Assembly (NCBI RefSeq): GCF_007981265.1
Contig: NZ_CP034363.1
Location: 2,294,001-2,358,000, forward strand
Length of the DNA: 64,000 bases
Direction: 5' to 3'
Origin: Pantoea sp. CCBC3-3-1
GTDB lineage: Bacteria > Pseudomonadota > Gammaproteobacteria > Enterobacterales > Enterobacteriaceae
The notes under the pieces: generated by a model
The model's database searches: none
Told to the model about the DNA's origin: nothing
What the model saw: the letters and a program-made list of their open reading frames with translations, nothing else
In this document: one piece after another, positions 61,267 to 64,000 of the stretch
Layout of the letters: the number at the start of each line of letters is the position of its first letter
How positions within the stretch are numbered: the first letter of the stretch is position 1
Program-made: the position numbers and the translations under genes

Positions 61267-64000
61267 TTACCGCGTCAGCAACCGGTCCAGCAATGGCCCC
61301 AGTGCCGTCAGCGACTCGGCGGAAAGGATATCCGCGTGCTCGCAGTTCAGCGGCCAGATTTCAAGTTCACCGACAAACGGTGCCCAGGTTGCCGGCACAT
61401 CCATACCCTCCGGCACGGTTTTCTGCGCCATAAACAGGGTAGCTTTGCCGTCAAAACGTGCCGTTTTGGCGACGGATAACCGGGCAACGGCATCTTTATA
61501 GTTGGCAACGATGGTGTTAAACATCGCGGCTTTCTCTGCCAGCAGCTGCGGATCGCTTTCTTCCTCCGTCGAGGCCATAAACTGCGCCTGCTCGCGAGCC
61601 ACTTCCTGCTGCGCCTCCATTTCATCCGGCGTACGCCACGCCTGGCCTTCCGACGGATAGGTATCCAGCAGGCCGAGGAAGGCGACCTCTTCGCCAGCCT
61701 GTTGCAGCCTGGTCGCAATGCCCTGAGCCAGCGAGCCGCCCAGAGAATAGCCCAGCAGCCAGTACGGTCCGTGCGGCTGCAACTGACGAAGGGTCGCCAG
61801 ATGACGATCGCACATGGCGTCCACGCTGTCGCAGGCGGCGATAACGCCCGAAGGACGCGGCGACTGTAAACCGACCACCGGGTAGTCGCCACCGAGATAG
61901 TGCAGCAGGCTGCTGTACTGCCAGGCGAAGCCGGAAGCCGGATGCAGGCAGAACAGCGTTGGCCCGGTGCCGCTACGCAGCGGTAACACTTCCGCGTTAC
62001 CGGCATCGTCAGCGCCATCAGCGCCGTCCAGCAGGGCGGCGAGTTTCTCCACGCTGCGGGCGGTGATGATTTGGCCAATGCTGAGCGAGCGAGAGGCATT
62101 ACGACGAAGTTCAGCGGCCAGCTGCATCGCCAGCAGCGAGTGGCCGCCTAAGGCAAAGAAATCATCGTCGGCAAACACCCGTTCACGGTTCAACAGGGCG
62201 CAGAAGAGCCCGGCCAGCAGCTTTTCGCTGTCGCTCTGCGGCACGCGACCCGCAGCCCGGTCCAGCTGCGGTAACGGCAGGGCTTTACGATCGAGCTTGC
62301 CGTTGGCGCTGAGCGGCAGGTGTTCAATCAGCATATAGCTCACCGGCTGCATATGCGCGGGGAGGATCGCCGCGAGCTGGGTTTTAACCGTTTCTGTATC
62401 CAGCACAACGTTAGGTTCGGCCACCAGCCACGCCAGCAGCTGACGATTGTCCGCGCCGCTATGCTGCTGCGTCAGCGCCTTCGCGGCCACGATCGCCGTG
62501 GCCACGCCCGACAGCGTTTGCAGCGCCTGTTCAATTTCACCGGGTTCAATACGCTGACCGCGAATTTTCAGCTGATCGTCGCTACGCCCTAAGTAGTCGA
62601 CCGCGCCGTCTTCACGCCAGCTGGCAATATCGCCGGTGCGATACATGCGCTCGCCCTCGGCAAACGGTGAGGCGACGAAGCGTTGTGAAGTCAAATCCGC
62701 GCGATACAGATAGCCTTCTGCCAGCTGCACGCCGCCGAGATAGAGATCGCCCGGCACGCCCACCGGCACCGGACGCAGCAGGCTGTCCAGTATATGCAGC
62801 TGCGTGTTCCAGACCGGACGACCAATCGGCACGCCTGGTCCCGCGCAGCTCTCCAGCGCTTCGCCGCTGGCGGGTTGGTAAGTGACGTCCACGGCCGCTT
62901 CGGTCGGCCCATAAAGATTGTGTAACGGTGCCGGGCACAACGCCTGCCAGCTGTAAGCCAGCTCGCAAGAGAGCGCTTCGCCGCTACAAAATACCCGCTT
63001 CAGGCTACTGAGCGTGCCATGTTGCCGTTGCAGATGACCCACAAAGGCCGACAGCATGGAAGGCACGAAGTGCAGCGTGGAAACCTGATAATCCGCGATC
63101 AGCTGTGCCAGTATCTCAGGATCGCGATGCGCGTCCGGCGGGGCCATCATCAGCTGTGCGCCCGTTATTAACGGCCAGAAGAATTCCCAAACCGAGACGT
63201 CAAAGCTGCACGGTGTTTTTTGCAGGATCACATCGTCGGCCTGTAGCGGATATTCATGCTGCATCCAGCGCAGGCGATTGACGATCGCCTGTTGCCCGAC
63301 CACCACGCCTTTCGGTTTGCCGGTTGAACCGGAGGTATAAAGCACATAAGCGGGGCGGTTTACGTTCGCAGAAGGCAACGCGTGCTGCGGGCGCGATACG
63401 GTGTCAAACCGGTCAAAGGTCAGCAACATGCCCAGCGATGAGAAACGTGATGCCAGCGACGATTCGGTAATAATTACCACCGGGCGAGCATCATCCACCA
63501 TCAGCGCAAGACGCTCATCGGGATAACCGGTATCCAGCGGCAGCCATGCGCCACCCGCCAGCAGAACGGCGGTCAGCGCCACGCTGAGGCGGGCGGAGCG
63601 AGGCAGCGCAACGGCCACAATATCGCCCGGGATCACACCGGCTTCGATCAGCCGATCGGCCAGCAGTTCGGCCTGACGCAGCATCTGACGATAGCTGAGC
63701 TGGCACTCCACGTCCCGCAATGCCAGCGCGTCCGGCGTCAGCGCCGCCTGGGTGCGAATCGCCTGTTGCAGCGTTTCAGCAGGCAACGCGAGCTGAGTAC
63801 GGTTGACGTCGGCTATCAGGGCCTGTTCAGCCGCCGTCTGCAGCTGCCATTGCGCCAGCGGTAAATCCGGCTGGCGAACCAGCTGCTCAAGCAGCAGCAG
63901 CAGGCGTTCTGCAAAGCGCCGCGGCTGAGTGACAGTGTCACGATACTCCATGATCAACGTCAGGCCATCGTGCGGCAGAACCAGCAGCGTGAGCGGATAA
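61267..64000 (-). CDS. entF: Enterobactin synthetase component F (C-terminal part)
   Basis: The frame is open to the right edge, so about 911 residues of a larger non-ribosomal peptide synthetase are visible. They comprise the end of the condensation domain (YPLTLLVLPHDGLTLIMEYRD), an adenylation domain with YTSGSTGKPKG and SFDVSVWEFFWP, a carrier domain with FFALGGHSLLAMQL (phosphopantetheine serine), and a thioesterase with LLGYSLGGSLAQGIA. Nearly every block matches E. coli EntF, which activates L-serine and cyclises three dihydroxybenzoyl-serine units. No Fur box can be judged because the promoter lies outside. Confidence 0.93.
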   Translation of the reverse strand, partial: YPLTLLVLPHDGLTLIMEYRDTVTQPRRFAERLLLLLEQLVRQPDLPLAQWQLQTAAEQALIADVNRTQLALPAETLQQAIRTQAALTPDALALRDVECQLSYRQMLRQAELLADRLIEAGVIPGDIVAVALPRSARLSVALTAVLLAGGAWLPLDTGYPDERLALMVDDARPVVIITESSLASRFSSLGMLLTFDRFDTVSRPQHALPSANVNRPAYVLYTSGSTGKPKGVVVGQQAIVNRLRWMQHEYPLQADDVILQKTPCSFDVSVWEFFWPLITGAQLMMAPPDAHRDPEILAQLIADYQVSTLHFVPSMLSAFVGHLQRQHGTLSSLKRVFCSGEALSCELAYSWQALCPAPLHNLYGPTEAAVDVTYQPASGEALESCAGPGVPIGRPVWNTQLHILDSLLRPVPVGVPGDLYLGGVQLAEGYLYRADLTSQRFVASPFAEGERMYRTGDIASWREDGAVDYLGRSDDQLKIRGQRIEPGEIEQALQTLSGVATAIVAAKALTQQHSGADNRQLLAWLVAEPNVVLDTETVKTQLAAILPAHMQPVSYMLIEHLPLSANGKLDRKALPLPQLDRAAGRVPQSDSEKLLAGLFCALLNRERVFADDDFFALGGHSLLAMQLAAELRRNASRSLSIGQIITARSVEKLAALLDGADGADDAGNAEVLPLRSGTGPTLFCLHPASGFAWQYSSLLHYLGGDYPVVGLQSPRPSGVIAACDSVDAMCDRHLATLRQLQPHGPYWLLGYSLGGSLAQGIATRLQQAGEEVAFLGLLDTYPSEGQAWRTPDEMEAQQEVAREQAQFMASTEEESDPQLLAEKAAMFNTIVANYKDAVARLSVAKTARFDGKATLFMAQKTVPEGMDVPATWAPFVGELEIWPLNCEHADILSAESLTALGPLLDRLLTR

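Noticed and set aside
1..64000. tRNA genes, rRNA genes and CRISPR arrays
   Set aside because: No T-loop/acceptor pattern, rRNA signature or regularly spaced 25-40 bp repeats were seen on either strand; this was a visual search only.

Overview
The window reads as the chromosome of a motile gammaproteobacterium of the order Enterobacterales, probably Erwinia/Pantoea-like. The signs are an EntF-type enterobactin synthetase, a short enterobacterial flagellin with a sigma-28 promoter, a YdeP-like molybdo-oxidoreductase, two Rpn-family nucleases and enterobacterial codon and RBS style. The genus is inference. Genes are dense and no rRNA, tRNA or CRISPR array was seen.

Most of the window serves sulfur and organosulfur scavenging. 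At 1-1639 lies the end of an operon of two luciferase-like (LLM) flavin monooxygenases with an acetyltransferase between them. At 3223-5737 is a metNIQ-type methionine importer. At 8877-12975 is a sulfonate-type ABC transporter next to a PLP-dependent cysteine-synthase relative. At 13021-25854 is a large divergent locus: VOC protein, M20 deacylase, polar amino-acid ABC transporter and GNAT on one strand; two LLM monooxygenases and a peptide-type ABC transporter with fused ATPases on the other. Its gene content matches the Bacillus ytm/ytn and yxe operons, where S-modified cysteines are acetylated, oxidatively cleaved and deacetylated. At 26045 there is a lone sulfonate-binding protein, and at 37377-43268 three more flavin-linked enzymes and two binding proteins.

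Between these lie a GH3/GH15 glycosidase pair with a LacI-type regulator (27873-33047), a UVDE endonuclease, a DUF1264 lipoprotein, an amidohydrolase and a cupin. The 6.0-8.8 kb stretch is a foreign-looking pocket: HxlR regulator, broken dehydrogenase, an old yellow enzyme with a duplicated 5' end, and a decayed IS3-family element.

The most unusual region is the AT-rich island at about 43.3-49.1 kb. It holds two proteins I do not recognise, an alanine/serine/leucine-rich helical protein that may be pore-forming behind a structured leader, a kinase fragment, a second Rpn nuclease, and a full-length homologue of phage P1 Cre recombinase. The Cre homologue keeps all six catalytic residues but has one in-frame amber codon. 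About 220 bp upstream of its start is a 34-bp site with exact loxP geometry (13-8-13), whose arms match loxP at 10 of 13 positions. This looks like a diverged Cre/lox system outside P1.

The right end holds an OYE/LysR pair, a GntR-DUF2848-amidase-MFS operon, an apparently orphan fliC, the YdeP-like enzyme, a secreted DUF3472-like protein and the 3' part of entF.
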